In this document: one piece after another, positions 7,387 through 17,275 of the stretch
How the letters are laid out: each line of letters opens with the position of its first letter
Position numbering within the stretch: position 1 is the first letter of the stretch
Origin: Prorocentrum cordatum
Lineage: Eukaryota > Sar > Dinophyceae > Prorocentrales > Prorocentraceae
DNA: 22,016 nucleotides
Assembly (NCBI GenBank): GCA_963575745.1
Contig: CAUYUJ010021166.1
Span: forward strand, 121,608-143,623
Reading direction: 5' to 3'
Notes under the pieces: generated by a model
Seen by the model: only the letters and a program-made list of their open reading frames with translations
Told to the model about the DNA's origin: nothing
The model's database searches: none
Position numbers and translations under genes: made by a program

Positions 7387-7494
7387 ATATTGGAGGAAGA
7401 TGTGGCGGATGAACTGGAGGATGAGGAGCAGAAGGAAGACGAGGAGGATGAGGGGACGGTTGCGTTTGACCGAACACCGATGCCGACAGCCCGA
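7387..7494. repeat. Direct repeat flanking a tetranucleotide array, copy 2
   Basis: Second copy of the sequence at 7122-7231 in the same orientation, 265 bp downstream. The tetranucleotide array fills almost all of the gap. Confidence 0.85.
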
Positions 7495-7865
7495 ATCAGA
7501 GGAGGATGAGGTTCCACCCCAAACCACATCCTGTCCTGGCGTCCTCTCCACCTGCGCGGTGAACTGGTGCCTCTCAGGAGCTGGCGACGGCGCAGGCCGA
7601 GGAAACGAGTCGGGCCCTGAGCCCTGTCAGGCAGGACGTCCGGGGCACGAGGACAAGCACGCATCTCAGCTTCAGGAGGGTCAGAGGAAGCTGAGCTGGG
7701 GGGGCACACGCGAAACCTGCCCCCACCCCCCACGATTTCCGAGGGGGAGGGTGGGGTCGACTTCGCACGCAGGGGTAAGGGGCAGGGGCAGGGGTCGTGG
7801 GTAGGGGCTCACTTCGCTCGGGGGTAGGGGCTCACTGCACTTCCCTCAGAAATCGTGGGGGGGCA
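7495..7865. other. Unassigned stretch
   Basis: No convincing frame. The word GTAGGGGCTCACTTCG / GTAGGGGCTCACTGCA is tandemly repeated near 7801-7840, and GGGGCAGGGG words lie next to it. Confidence 0.45.
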
Positions 7866-8293
7866 GGGGGAGGAGGAGGAGGAGGAGGAGGAGGAGGAGG
7901 AGGAGGAGGAGGAGGAGGAGGAGGAGGAGGAGGAGGAGGAGGAGGAGGAGGAGGAGGAGGAGGAGGAGGAGGAGGAGGAGGAGGAGGAGGAGGAGGGGAG
8001 GAGGAGGAGGAGGAGGAGGAGGAGGAGGAGGAGGAGGAGGAGGAGAACGAGGATGAGGACAAGAGGAGGAGGAGGAGGAGGAGGAGGAGGAGGAGGAGGA
8101 GAGGAGGAGGAGGAGGGGAGGAGGAGGAGGCGGAGGAGGAGAAGAGAAGGAGGAGGAGGGGAGGAGGAGGAGAGGAAGGAGGAGGGGAGGAGGGAAGAGA
8201 GGGGGAGGGAGGAGGAGGAGGAGGGGAGGAGGAGGAGGAGGAGGAGGAGGAGGAGGAGGAGGAGGGAGGAGGAGGGAGGAGGAGGGAGGAGGA
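7866..8293. repeat. GGA array at the 3' end of the LINE remnant
   Basis: About 430 bp of GGA units, nearly pure from 7870 to 8042 and more interrupted afterwards. It abuts recognisable LINE coding sequence at 8294. In the sense of the LINE (minus strand) it is (TCC)n, and the RNase H frame remains open right through it. Confidence 0.95.
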
Positions 8294-8429
8294 CCTTGGG
8301 CCCCGATGTTGTCGTACCTGCCCTCCTCTGAGTTAAAAACTTCAGCACGCGTGACATACCTGGCAAGCTGGCGCGCTAAAAAGAGCAGGCCCTTCGCTGC
8401 CAGCACCTCTGCAGGGTCATGCTTGCTGA

Positions 8430-8890
8430 GGGTGGCTCCATCTTTGGCCAAACGGTCCGCTTCTGAGTTGCCCGTTCTTTCAAAGGCCGAGATACGCCCC
8501 TCACGCACATCAACCTCCGACGAGTGGGCCATCACGTTTTGTCCGGAAACGTCTTCAAGCGAGCCCTGGGCAAAGGTCTGGCTCCACAGTTGAGCCCTGA
8601 CATTACTAGTGCGACACGCGAACCTCCGATCTGCTACACACTGGAGCGTGCCCTTGCAATCTGAATAAAGGGTGTAAGTGCCGCCAAGGAAACGAGCGGC
8701 AACAAAAACAGCATAGTTTTTCGCCATCTCTGGCTACCTGATCTGGGCACATCGTGGGTGGGACGGAACCGAACCACCCTGCCACCAAGCGACGCTCATG
8801 GTCGTAGACAGCTATCCCCCAGCCCGCAGCTCTAAGCGAGGGAAAAAGGCCGTCCATGCCAGAGCCGTCGCAACAAAAAACGTGCCCCCC
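8430..8890 (-). pseudogene. RNase H domain of the LINE, frameshifted
   Basis: The first strand carries the catalytic Asp in CDGSG (codon at 8869-8867). The next block, YAVFVAAR ... TLYSDCKG, carries the second Asp (8661-8659), and ERTGNSEADRLAKDGA carries the last Asp (about 8457). The frame changes between the first and second blocks at a five-base T run (8717-8721; an A run in the coding sense). The expected catalytic Glu is encoded just before that run in the first frame and is lost in the second. The domain continues to 8294 as a C-terminal helix (LLFLARQLARYV) and then runs into the TCC array. Confidence 0.8.
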
Positions 8891-9048
8891 TTGGAGCATG
8901 AGCGGCGCACCCTGCCCTTCAACCTTGAACTCCCACGACAGGTCCCAAAGTCTCCGCGAGTAGAGTTGACAGGGATCAGGGGGGATGCCTCTGGCGAAAG
9001 ACTCCTGGAATCCCCGGGACAAAAAGACAAACGGCAAACGGAGGCTTT

Positions 9049-9303
9049 TCATTCAGCAGGGAGATTATCGCTGCGCCACGCGTCTCTGGCTGGGCACGTG
9101 AAGTGTCTGTGGAACAGGGTGCCTGGTTCACCACAGAGCAGGCACAATTCAGATAGGTCCTGGTCGTGCTGGTGCAGTCGATGCTGGCACCAGTGCGACC
9201 CGATCACCATTCCCCTCAAGGTTCGCTGCTCTCGCAAACCCCAAGCACCCCCAGTACCAACCGCCACCTCCCCCGAATCGTCTTCAGCGACCTTGAGGTG
9301 CAA
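9049..9303 (-). pseudogene. Zinc-binding segment of the LINE polyprotein
   Basis: The frame encodes CLLCGEPGTLFHRHFTCPA, a C-x2-C-x7-H-x4-C arrangement at about 9144-9094. It is preceded by SHWCQHRLHQ. This is the RT-associated zinc-binding region that sits between reverse transcriptase and RNase H in several LINE clades. Its upstream neighbour (9308-9661) and downstream neighbour (RNase H) are in other frames. Confidence 0.75.
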
Positions 9304-9307
9304 CAGC

Positions 9308-9930
9308 TCATTGAGAGGGCGCTAGAATAGATCCCCAATACAGGACCTCCCCTTGCCAATCTTGGCCAATCCTGCCGCGTCCGAGAGACGCCTGGCAGCA
9401 AACTTGGCCTTGCGGGATAATTAAAGACGGCGAAAGGTCACGGGGATCCCATGTTTCTCCAGTGGCTTCTACGACCCTCCAAGGGTCCAGACACTTAAAG
9501 CCCACCCTGCCTAAAGTTAGAACGAGGGCGGCCACAGGATCTTTTACTCGGGCCCAGGGCCTGGGTTTCTCAGCCGTGGCGAAGGCCGCAGCAAAAAGAG
9601 CCGAGAAACCAGGGTCGGTCGGCATGCCGTCTTGGAGGATGTGTGTACGTACGGTTCTCATCTGCCGTCAGCAACACAAGCGGGTCACGAGACCATCCCC
9701 CTTTCGAGAGCACGTCGAGGCTAGCTCGAGCGAGCAGCCCCTCGGCAGACGGCCCTGGGCACGGAGCGCTGAGACCCTGAGGCTCTTGAGCTTGCCATTG
9801 GGGAGCCCCTGAATGTTGGCCCCCCGCAAAGCCTTGGCCGAGACCCCAGCCTTGAAAACGTTCCCGACGGACGCTCCCGCTTCTCGGAGGGCGAGAACTT
9901 TAGAAACCTTCCTCTGGGCGTCCTAGAAAC
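9308..9930 (-). pseudogene. LINE region between RT and zinc motif, with a stop
   Basis: From 9930 the frame reads RKVSKVLALREAGASVGNVF and continues through KALRGANIQGLP to a TGA at 9670-9668, then resumes in the same frame (MRTVRTHILQDGMPTDPGFS ... RVGFKCLDPWRVVEATGETW) to 9308. This is the thumb and connecting part of a LINE polyprotein. The in-frame TGA and the frame changes at both ends confirm decay. Confidence 0.65.
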
Positions 9931-10505
9931 GGTCCTGGCGGGTGGAAACCCGACGTCTCGATCTGTCGGCCGCATCTCCTCCCAAGTCTCGGTGGACCTG
10001 GCACCTAACCACTGGCGGCAAATTACAATCCTCGAGAACTTGCTCCGCCAGAGGCTTGGAGGAAGACAGAAGGCCGAGCTTGATCAGAGCAATGGGCAGG
10101 CCCTTCTTTTTCAAGTCCGCCACTATAGTGGTGTAAGCTGAGACGAGTTCGCGCCTGACAGCGCCTGCACCGCCTACGGCGTGCAGGGACACGTCGTCTA
10201 TCACAATTTTGAACCAGACCGAGGGGTTGGCATAGGCAGCTCGGCGCAGACAGGCTAACAACAGGAGGCGAGCCAAAGAGGTGGCCCCAGAGCAGCCAGC
10301 TACCACCGCGCCATTACAAAAAATGGGCGACTGGTCGACCCCTGCCAAGTCACTCTGCGAGGCGCTCGATACACTGCACAGCGTGCACGGAGCAATGGCA
10401 GGGGAAAATATGCGTGTTCTGTTGCAGCTCGCAGCTCCTGGTGAGAGATACGTTCGTAAAATTTACGGAGGTCCAGAATGGGAATGCAAGTCGCAAGACC
10501 TGGGA
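9931..10505 (-). pseudogene. Reverse transcriptase core of the LINE
   Basis: Just inside the GGA boundary one frame reads DLRKFYERISHQELRAA, which is RT motif A; its catalytic Asp codon is 10473-10471. After a frame change near 10345 the next frame reads GVDQSPIFCNGAVVAGCSGA (motif B region) and then FKIVIDDVSLHAVGG, which is motif C with the Asp pair at about 10198-10193. The palm is therefore recognisable and both catalytic sites are encoded, but in different frames. The upstream RT motifs are absent. Confidence 0.85.
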
Positions 10506-10510
10506 CCCTC

Positions 10511-11240
10511 CGGAGGAGGAGGAGGAAGAGGTGGAGGAGGAGGAGGAGGAGGAGGAGGAGGAGGAGCAGGCGGAGGCGGAGGCGGAGGAGGAGGAGGCGG
10601 AGGAGGAGGAGGAGGAGGCGGAGGAGGAAGAGGAGGAGGAGGAGGAGGAGAGAGGAGGAGGCGGAGGCGGAGGAGGCGGAGGAGGCGGAGGAGGCGGAGG
10701 AGGCGGAGGAGGAGGAGGAGGAGGAGGAGGAGGAGAAGGAGGAGGGGGAGAGGAGGAGGAGGGAGGAGGGGAGGAGGAGGAGGAGGAGGAGGAGGAGGAG
10801 GAGGAGGGAGGAGGAGGAGGAGGAGGGAGGAGGAGGAGGAGGAGGAGAGGAGGAGGAGGAGGAGGAGGAGGAGGAGGAGGAGGAGGAGGAGGAGGAGGAG
10901 GAGGAGGAGGAGGAGGAGGAGGAGGAGGAGGAGGAGGAGGGGAGGAGGAGGAGGAGGAGGAGGAGGAGGAGGAGGAGGAGGAGGAGGAGGAGGAGGAGGA
11001 GGAGGAGGAGGAGGAGGAGGAGGAGGAGGAGGAGGAGGAGGAGGAGGAGGAGGAGGAGGAGGAGGAGGAGGAGGAGGAGGAGGAGGAGGAGGAGGAGGAG
11101 GCGGAGGAGGAGGAGGAGGAGGAGGAGGAGGAGGAGGAGGAGGGGAGGAGGAGGAGGAGGAGGAGGAGGAGGAGGAGGAGGAGGAGGAGGAGGAGGAGGA
11201 GGAGGAGGAGGAGGGAGGAGGAGGAGGAGGAGGAGGAGGA
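10511..11240. repeat. 730-bp GGA array at the 5' end of the LINE remnant
   Basis: GGA units with GGC-GGA variants near the left end (10565-10700) and long pure runs to 11235. The many open frames of several hundred residues across it (poly-Gly, poly-Glu, poly-Arg; poly-Pro, poly-Ser, poly-Leu on the other strand) result from the repeat. Confidence 0.97.
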
Positions 11241-13502
11241 GTGGAGGATGTGGGCCCCCTTAAGAGCTCCAGTGCCCCAGCGCTCGAAGGCGGCGCTGCT
11301 GCCTCGGCGTCCCCCCTTTCTGCGCCCCGACCCCTGCGCGGGCCTGCCAGGGGGCCTGATGCTGCTGCTGCCAGCATGCCAGCACGCGAGCGGGGCGGCA
11401 GGCGCGGCGGGGCGCGTGCTCCGCACGGCAGGGAGCGGCTGGGCTCCCAGACCCCCTCGAGTAATGAAAAAAACACGACGGCCGGTTTTTGTTATTTTTG
11501 TAGTTTTCGGCCTCCGTGGGCCCTCACTGGGCTTCGGGGTCGTCAAAAACGACTCAGGATGCAAAGCCGGTCATGGGGAAAGGGTCGGGATCTCTGCGGC
11601 TCGACGTAATGAAAAAATAGTTCCGTCGGGGATCTGGGCTGGTCGAGGGGTGGAAGGACATTCGTCGCGAAGGTCTTCGCATCCATGCTCGCCCCTCCTC
11701 CCTCCTCTCGAGTTTCGGGCGGGTGAGAACCCTTCTGTTCGCGTTCCGCTTTCTGCCGGTCATCAGGAGCAGATGAGCAGTACCCGGAGCGACTTCTTCC
11801 TGGATCTTGGAAACGAGCATGGGCAACACCATCTCAGGGCTCGTACGCAGCCCCATCCCGACGTGTATGAGGTGTGTCAGGTCTTCGGAAAGCTGTCGGC
11901 AGCAGACAAACTACCGAACACTTTGGATCCACGAGTTGTCTGGGCACCAGCTTATACAGTCACCATCGTTACTTCTTCCACGGAGGGTTCGCACGGGGGC
12001 AAATTTACTGCGGAGCTCGACGGGTGCTGCGCGGAGGTATCATCCAGTGGTGCCAGTGGGGCGCGGAGAGCTCATGAGTGGCGGCGCAGTTCCGTGACGA
12101 GGCCGAGGCTGTAGCATCGTTCGCGGAGTACCGCAGGAGGAAGTAGGGGGTTCAGTATCTAGTTCGGGACCGGCTTTGGGGTAGGTCACGTTTGCAACCT
12201 GCAGCGCGCGCGCAAAACCTCTTTGCGAAGTAATGCGGATCGCATGCAGGTTGAAGCAGATGGGTATGGGCACTGTTGTAGTCTATATTCAGGAAATTCT
12301 CCGCTGGACGAATGGTAGGGCGCTGGCTGGGACTGGTTTTGTCGTCCAGTCAGGCCGCACCGGGGCAGATGAGGCTGCCGATCAAGATGGATTGATTCGA
12401 CTGTGGCTTTCTGGTGCCATAGAGCCGGAATCCGATAGTTAGAGGGGTGCTGCAATCGAGCTACTGGAGCGGATTCTTTTTTGAACATGGGCGACGGTAT
12501 AACATTTGTTCATGTACCATTAGGGTCGCGACGAGGATTCAGTGTGCCATTCTAGTTTCTCAGAAGAGACCAGAGCAGGAACCATCATATTCTGAACGCT
12601 GCGTATCCAAGTGTGGATCTCGGCTTCAAGCGGCGGTTGATGCGGGTTCTAATGTCACGCTTCCGCGGCACATCGACGGGGTGACCAGGACAGCAATACG
12701 ATCTGCCCTTCCATCCCACACGGTTTCTATGCACTATGGTATTGTCTCGTCGCGTGTGTTCAGTGCGCGCTGGGATTTCAAGTACAATTGGAGACGGCGA
12801 TTTCCCAGGCGGGCCGTGGACTTGTGGCGCGGTTTGCCCAGCGGCCCACAAGTCTCAGGTCGACTACGCCGCGGCATCTTCTGGGCTCACTGGAGCTGGG
12901 GATATTTTGAGCTTTTTGGATCTGCAGTCCAAGGCGGCGATCGCGACGAAGGTGGGCCATCGGCTTGTCTCACTGGGCACGCCAGCCAGGAGAAGTCTCG
13001 TTCGGAAAGGCCCGGGCACGAGGAACGGCACGATGTCCATGCGTAGATCCCGGGGTCAACCCAAATATGATTTCAGTGATCCCGACGTTATTCATTGTCT
13101 CTCGAAGTCGAAGGTTACGCCCGAAGTCTTGGGCATTCCTGCGGGCATGTCTGAAAACCCTTCGCACGGAGCGGCCGAACACACATCGCGACCTGCAATA
13201 TCCGAGGGTCGATACCAAGCGTGCCATCTGGCAACATCTACGATCTCTTCGTCTGCGCCTCCGAGCGGAGAGGAGTTTGGCAAAGAAGAAACACATCATG
13301 GAGTCCATTTGGAAGCACGTCGCGGATCTGGGCTGGCACCGTTTTCGCAGCAGTCGCCGGGCCCTGGTACGGGGCAGCTTCCACCAGAGTTCGACATCAT
13401 TTGAGATGGAAGGCTGGTGCAGTTTCGACCTGGCCGAGTGGCTCGAGGGAGCTCTGGCGGTTCGGGGGGGCCGCGACGCGGGGAATGCGCCAAACATTGC
13501 CG
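11241..13502. other. Long unassigned region
   Basis: No domain, RNA gene or known mobile element was recognised. Several plus-strand frames of 60-220 codons exist. One from ATG 11773 to 12114 (MSSTRSDFFLDLGNEHGQHH and onward) and one at 12736-13404 are the longest that are not simple sequence. Their codon use is not biased to G/C third positions as in the exon at 3804-4847, and overlapping frames are open too, so I do not call them genes. Confidence 0.4.
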
Positions 13503-13640
13503 AGGGAGGAGGAGGAGGAGGAGGAGGAGGAGGAGGAGGAGGAAGAGGAGGAGGAGGAGGAGGAGGAGGAGGAGGAGAGAAGGGGGGGGAGAGCTCCTCC
13601 CTCCTCTTCTTCCTCCTCCTCCACTTCCTCTTCCCCCGCA
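13503..13640. repeat. GGA/TCC snapback palindrome
   Basis: A GGA array (13503-13590) is followed, across the palindromic hexamer GAGCTC at 13591-13596, by a TCC/CTC array (13597-13640). The two halves are imperfectly complementary, so a single strand can fold into a long hairpin. Confidence 0.8.
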
Positions 13641-15205
13641 GCAAGCAGAGGTGGGCGGGGCTTGCCGGATTCACCCAAGATCATGGTCAAGAAGAGCCTT
13701 TCGAGTTTTAGGGCACCCTCCAGAGATGAGCCGAGAGCAAAACCGGGGGAGCGGCAGGAGCAGACGGGTTCCCCACGGACACTCGGCACATTTATTCGCA
13801 AGCTCTTGGGTCGCTAGGGTGCATCAGTATTTCAGGGAGCACGCCTCATCTTTGAACACATGGGACTTCCCATTTTCACCGCATTGGAAGAAAGTTGAAT
13901 TCGTTGGGCTCCTGGAAAAGAGCTTTGTCACACTTTTTTGGCGATGTGCGCTGGATCGGGACTTGTCCTGTTCTCCAGAAGTGTTTTTGCGGACGTTCCG
14001 CGTCAACATGCAACGTAACATGATTCCTTCTAGGGCTCACCTATGTGGCTTCAGGAAAGCAGCGTCGACCAATCATCCCACAAGCGTTGTGCGAGAAGTA
14101 TTGGACCACTCCAGAGTATGGTGCTCACCAACGTTAACTGGGGCGCCACACGTGGCTGCAGCCTTTGATTCCATGCGGGAGCAAGCAAAGTGAATCGAGA
14201 CGCCAATGGGATTGCCCGCGTTGCTGCAGCACGTTGTTCAGCCCGTCGCTGTCAAGTGACATTCTTGGGATGGAGTTTTCGATTCCAGACAAAGACGTTA
14301 ACACGGAATATTTGATTTGCCATGCGATGTGGGTTGACAACAGAATCTCGCCTGCTACATGGAAGCTTTTTTCGTTGGAGTTCATCGGGGGGGGAGCAGT
14401 TGACGGGGCCGTCGGGCGACTTGATTATCGCGCAGGGGACTAGTGCGATCAGGACGGTTGTTCGCTGGCGAGTCCGAAGTTCAAGTTGAGACTGGCGGGT
14501 GGGCACCTCTGCATGCAGTACTCCCTTCTGAACATCCACAGGCCATGCGTTATTCAACTCTTGGGAGCATGGGGCAGAGGACCTTCGACTCTCAGCATCG
14601 TGCAATTGCAGCGCGTGGCGCCCGGCGCCTGGAGAACTTCGCGCTGCGCGGCGCAGGGAGCCCGCACTCCTGCGGAAAGCATTCCGGTCATGAGGGCGGC
14701 CGGGGCGGGAGGCAGCATTTTCAATCACGGTCAGCGCGGCCGGTCTCATCCACCAGTTGGGCGAAGCGCACGGGCGCAACGGCGATCTGGGCCAAACACT
14801 CATGGACGGAGACGCAGCCAAGTCTCGGCGACGAACATTCGCCTCTCCAGATTACGCACGGGTGTCGCAGCGAGCACTGGTTGGAAGCAATGACACTGAT
14901 CACCACCATCATATGCATTATCCTTGTAGGGCGCTACACGGAGAAGTTGTTGTAGCTCGCGTGTTTACCGCGCTTGAGCGCCGATCCCTTGGTCGAGCGG
15001 CACGAGCGAGAGTCCAACCCTGTCGCGGATGTTGTTTCCAACGTCTCGCTTGACGACCAAACATACTGGGACTGGCGAGGTCCAGGTCTTGTCGCCCAGG
15101 CTACGCGGCAGCGGTGGCACCGATGGGCAGGCTGCAGGGGGACTTGCCGCTTGCGCGCGCGATCGCGGCGGCCCCGCGGCGGCCGCGCAAGTATTCCACC
15201 ATCCC
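13641..15205. other. Long unassigned region
   Basis: A plus-strand frame from about 13816 to 14193 (VHQYFREHASSLNTWDFPFS and onward) and one at 14165-14443 are free of simple repeats but match no family I know. Codon bias is weak and minus-strand frames overlap. This may be old intergenic or degenerate coding DNA. Confidence 0.4.
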
Positions 15206-16140
15206 GCGGCCGGTAGCCGCTCCCCAGCTGTGCATTCACAAGTCTCTGGCGGGACCTGTTCCCACTTTCCCGTGGCTGCTAGCCGCTCCCCAGCTGCTCA
15301 GCTGTGCATCGGCGTGTCTCGGGCGGCACCACCCCAACTGCCCGCGGCTGTTAGCCGCACCCCAGCTGTGCCTCGCCAGGTCTCGGGCGGTTCCTGCCCC
15401 CACCACTCGCGGCCGTCAGCCGCGCCCTTTTTCATGCTGCGGGAAGCCCGGGCGTCACCCGTTCCCATCCTTTCGCAGCCGTCTGCTGCGCCCCACCCGC
15501 GCGTCGCCCCGCGGCTGTTCGCCGCGCCCCATCCGACCACCGACCACACAGGCGCGACTTGTACCTTTTCTGCGGCTGTCTGTCGCGCCCCAGCTAACTT
15601 TCGCATGTCCAGGCGTAGCCAGTTCACACCTCCCGCGGCTGTTAGCCGCACCCCAGCTGGACCTCGGCCTGTCTCAGGCGGACACCTTTTCGCGGTTGTC
15701 AGCCGCACCCCGGCTGCGCATCGGCATGTCTCAGGCGAAGCCATTTCCCTTCTGCCCGCGGCGGTTAGCCGCACCTCAGCTGTGCCCTGTCAGGTCTCAG
15801 GCGGGACCGTTCCCTACCATTCCGCGGCTGTTGGCCGCGCCCCTGCAGATGTTGCGGCAAGTCCTGGCGCTACCCTTTCCCATCTTTCCGCGGCCGTTAG
15901 CTGCGCCCCACCAGTGCCTCGGTCTGTCTCAGGCGGGCCCGCCCCTTATCGTTCCGCGGCGGTTAGCTGCCCCCCACTGGACCTTGGCATGTTTCAGGCC
16001 TGTTTCAGGCGGTACTGGACCTAGGCATGTCTCAGGCGACCCCCTTTCACCCGCGGCTGTTAGCCGCACCCCCGTGGCCGTTGGCTGGTCTCAGGCGATA
16101 TTGGACGTGCATTGCCCACCTTCCAGCGGCTGTCAGCCGC
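15206..16140 (+). repeat. 15-unit tandem array with one conserved hairpin per unit
   Basis: Units start at 15206, 15272, 15344, 15409, 15475, 15511, 15572, 15635, 15692, 15758, 15824, 15890, 15956, 16053 and 16126. The commonest spacing is 66 bp. Each unit opens with GCGGC, five bases, GCCGC (typically GCGGCTGTTAGCCGC). A CACCCCAGCTGTGCCTCGG-like block, a GTCTCAGGCGG-like block and a short pyrimidine stretch follow. Unit 13 carries an extra internal duplication of about 31 bp. Two plus-strand frames stay open across most of the array (15029-16024 and 15114-16199), giving AAVSRTPAVPRQVSGG-type or RLLAAPQLCL-type repeats. From 15692 to 15956 the spacing is 66 throughout, so the phase is kept there; earlier it slips (65, 36, 61). 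Coding is possible but unproven. Confidence 0.9.
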
Positions 16141-16860
16141 CACCCTCTGCCGGGCGCCTCTGGCCCTCCGCGCCCCCCCCAGGGCGCGCGGGTCGGTAGA
16201 TTTCCCTCGCGCCCGCGGATTCGCGCCGGCCCTGGAGGACGGCCGCTGGGGCAGCTACCTGGACTTCGGTGCGGACGTTGCTCGAGCCTCCACGGACAAG
16301 GTCTCCGTTGTCGCAAACTGCATCTGGGCATCGCGGTTATTTGGTTCTGACAGCTCGAGGCTATCGACGTCTGGCGGCTGGCGTGGCATTGATGACCCGT
16401 TTGCCCACTCGCGGCAAGCACTCGAAGCACAACGAGGCCATAGTGGTCACCTACCCGGTCCTTCACCTCTGAGCTGCGCCGCGTGTGTTTCTCTTTCTCG
16501 CTCCGTTCGTCGTTCTTCCGGCCTCCTCGTTCTTCCGCCTTCTTCGCTTTTTTCTTCGCTCGTGTCGCTCTCTCCCGCTCCGCCTCGTTTACGCCGCTCT
16601 TGCGCAGCCGCTGCGTTGTGTAGTGGCCCCCTTTTTCCCCGCGTCTGGCCAGCGACAGTTGCGCTGTGACTTCCGGCCATCGCTCATAGCACGACTTTTC
16701 CGACGCCGCGCGGGCGCCCGCTCGCGGCCGCGACCAAAAAAAATAAGACCCACCAGCGCATCCAGAAACGAGGTCCACACGAGTTGTTTTGGTCAGGGAC
16801 GTGGAGGAGCACGCAGTGGAATAAGTGGCCAGGTGAAGGGTCATACGCCAAGAGGGGGAG
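16141..16860. other. Unassigned stretch, possible short exon
   Basis: Between about 16203 and 16312 one plus-strand frame reads FAPALEDGRWGSYLDFGADV and onward with mainly G/C third positions, as in an exon. No convincing splice sites were found. The remainder is C/T-rich sequence without a gene. Confidence 0.3.
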
Positions 16861-17033
16861 ATGGAGGATGAGTCGGCGGAGCAGGTAGAGAAGAAGACGA
16901 GTGGGAGGAATAGGAGGAGGAGAAGCAGCAGGAGGAAGCAGAGGAGGAGGATGAGGAGGAAGAGGACGCGGACGATGATGATGCTGGTGCTGATGATGCG
17001 GATGTTGATGATGACGGTGATGATGATGATGAC

Positions 17034-17094
<61 letters not shown>

Positions 17095-17275
17095 GTACGG
17101 GTGATGATGATGCGGACGATGCTGGTGCTGACGACGCTGGCGATGCTGATGATGAGGACGGTGATGATGCCGATGATACTGATGATGCTGATGATGATGA
17201 TGCCACTGCTGATGATGGCGATGCTGGCGATGATGCGGCTGCTGGTGATGATGATGATGACGATGAAAGGAGGAG
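16861..17275. repeat. GGA and GAT trinucleotide arrays
   Basis: GGA-like units (16905-16968) pass into GAT units (16971-17270), pure from 17026 to 17092. In the GAT frame the interruptions are mostly GAC for GAT, GCT/GCG/GCC and GGT/GGC, so the translation would be an Asp/Ala/Gly run. That frame has a TAG at 16911-16913 and no ATG after it, so no gene is called. Confidence 0.9.

Larger units (their letters stand above)
8294..10505 (-). mobile_element. Degenerate non-LTR retrotransposon (LINE), 5' truncated
   Basis: Read on the minus strand, parts of one LINE polyprotein appear in the expected order: reverse transcriptase catalytic core, connecting region, CCHC-type zinc motif and RNase H. 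They are spread over different frames, with at least four frame changes and one in-frame TGA (9668-9670). The RT starts only at motif A, so the fingers region and any endonuclease are missing. Both ends coincide with GGA arrays (7866-8293 and 10511-11240). The element is inactive by sequence. It shows that this genome has carried the kind of reverse transcriptase needed to create the retrogene at 39-1450. Confidence 0.85.

Noticed and set aside
7102-7551. Minus-strand proteins with SVCL/CLPA repeats
   Set aside because: They are translations of the CAGA/CAGG array and its flanking direct repeats, open in several frames.
7797-8366. Poly-Gly/Glu/Arg and poly-Ser/Pro/Leu proteins
   Set aside because: Same repeat artefact; the minus-strand frame is real LINE sequence only above 8294.
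10281-12114. Very long open frames (260-566 residues) across the GGA array
   Set aside because: GGA repeats contain no stop in any frame. The translations are homopolymers of Gly, Glu, Arg or Ser, Pro, Leu, and several overlapping frames are open at once.
11773-12114. Possible 113-residue gene downstream of the GGA array
   Set aside because: It has an ATG and no simple repeats, but codon third positions show no exon-like bias, overlapping frames are open, and no motif was recognised.
15206-16140. CRISPR array
   Set aside because: Units are contiguous and all diverged, with no identical repeats separated by unique spacers, and the genome is eukaryotic.
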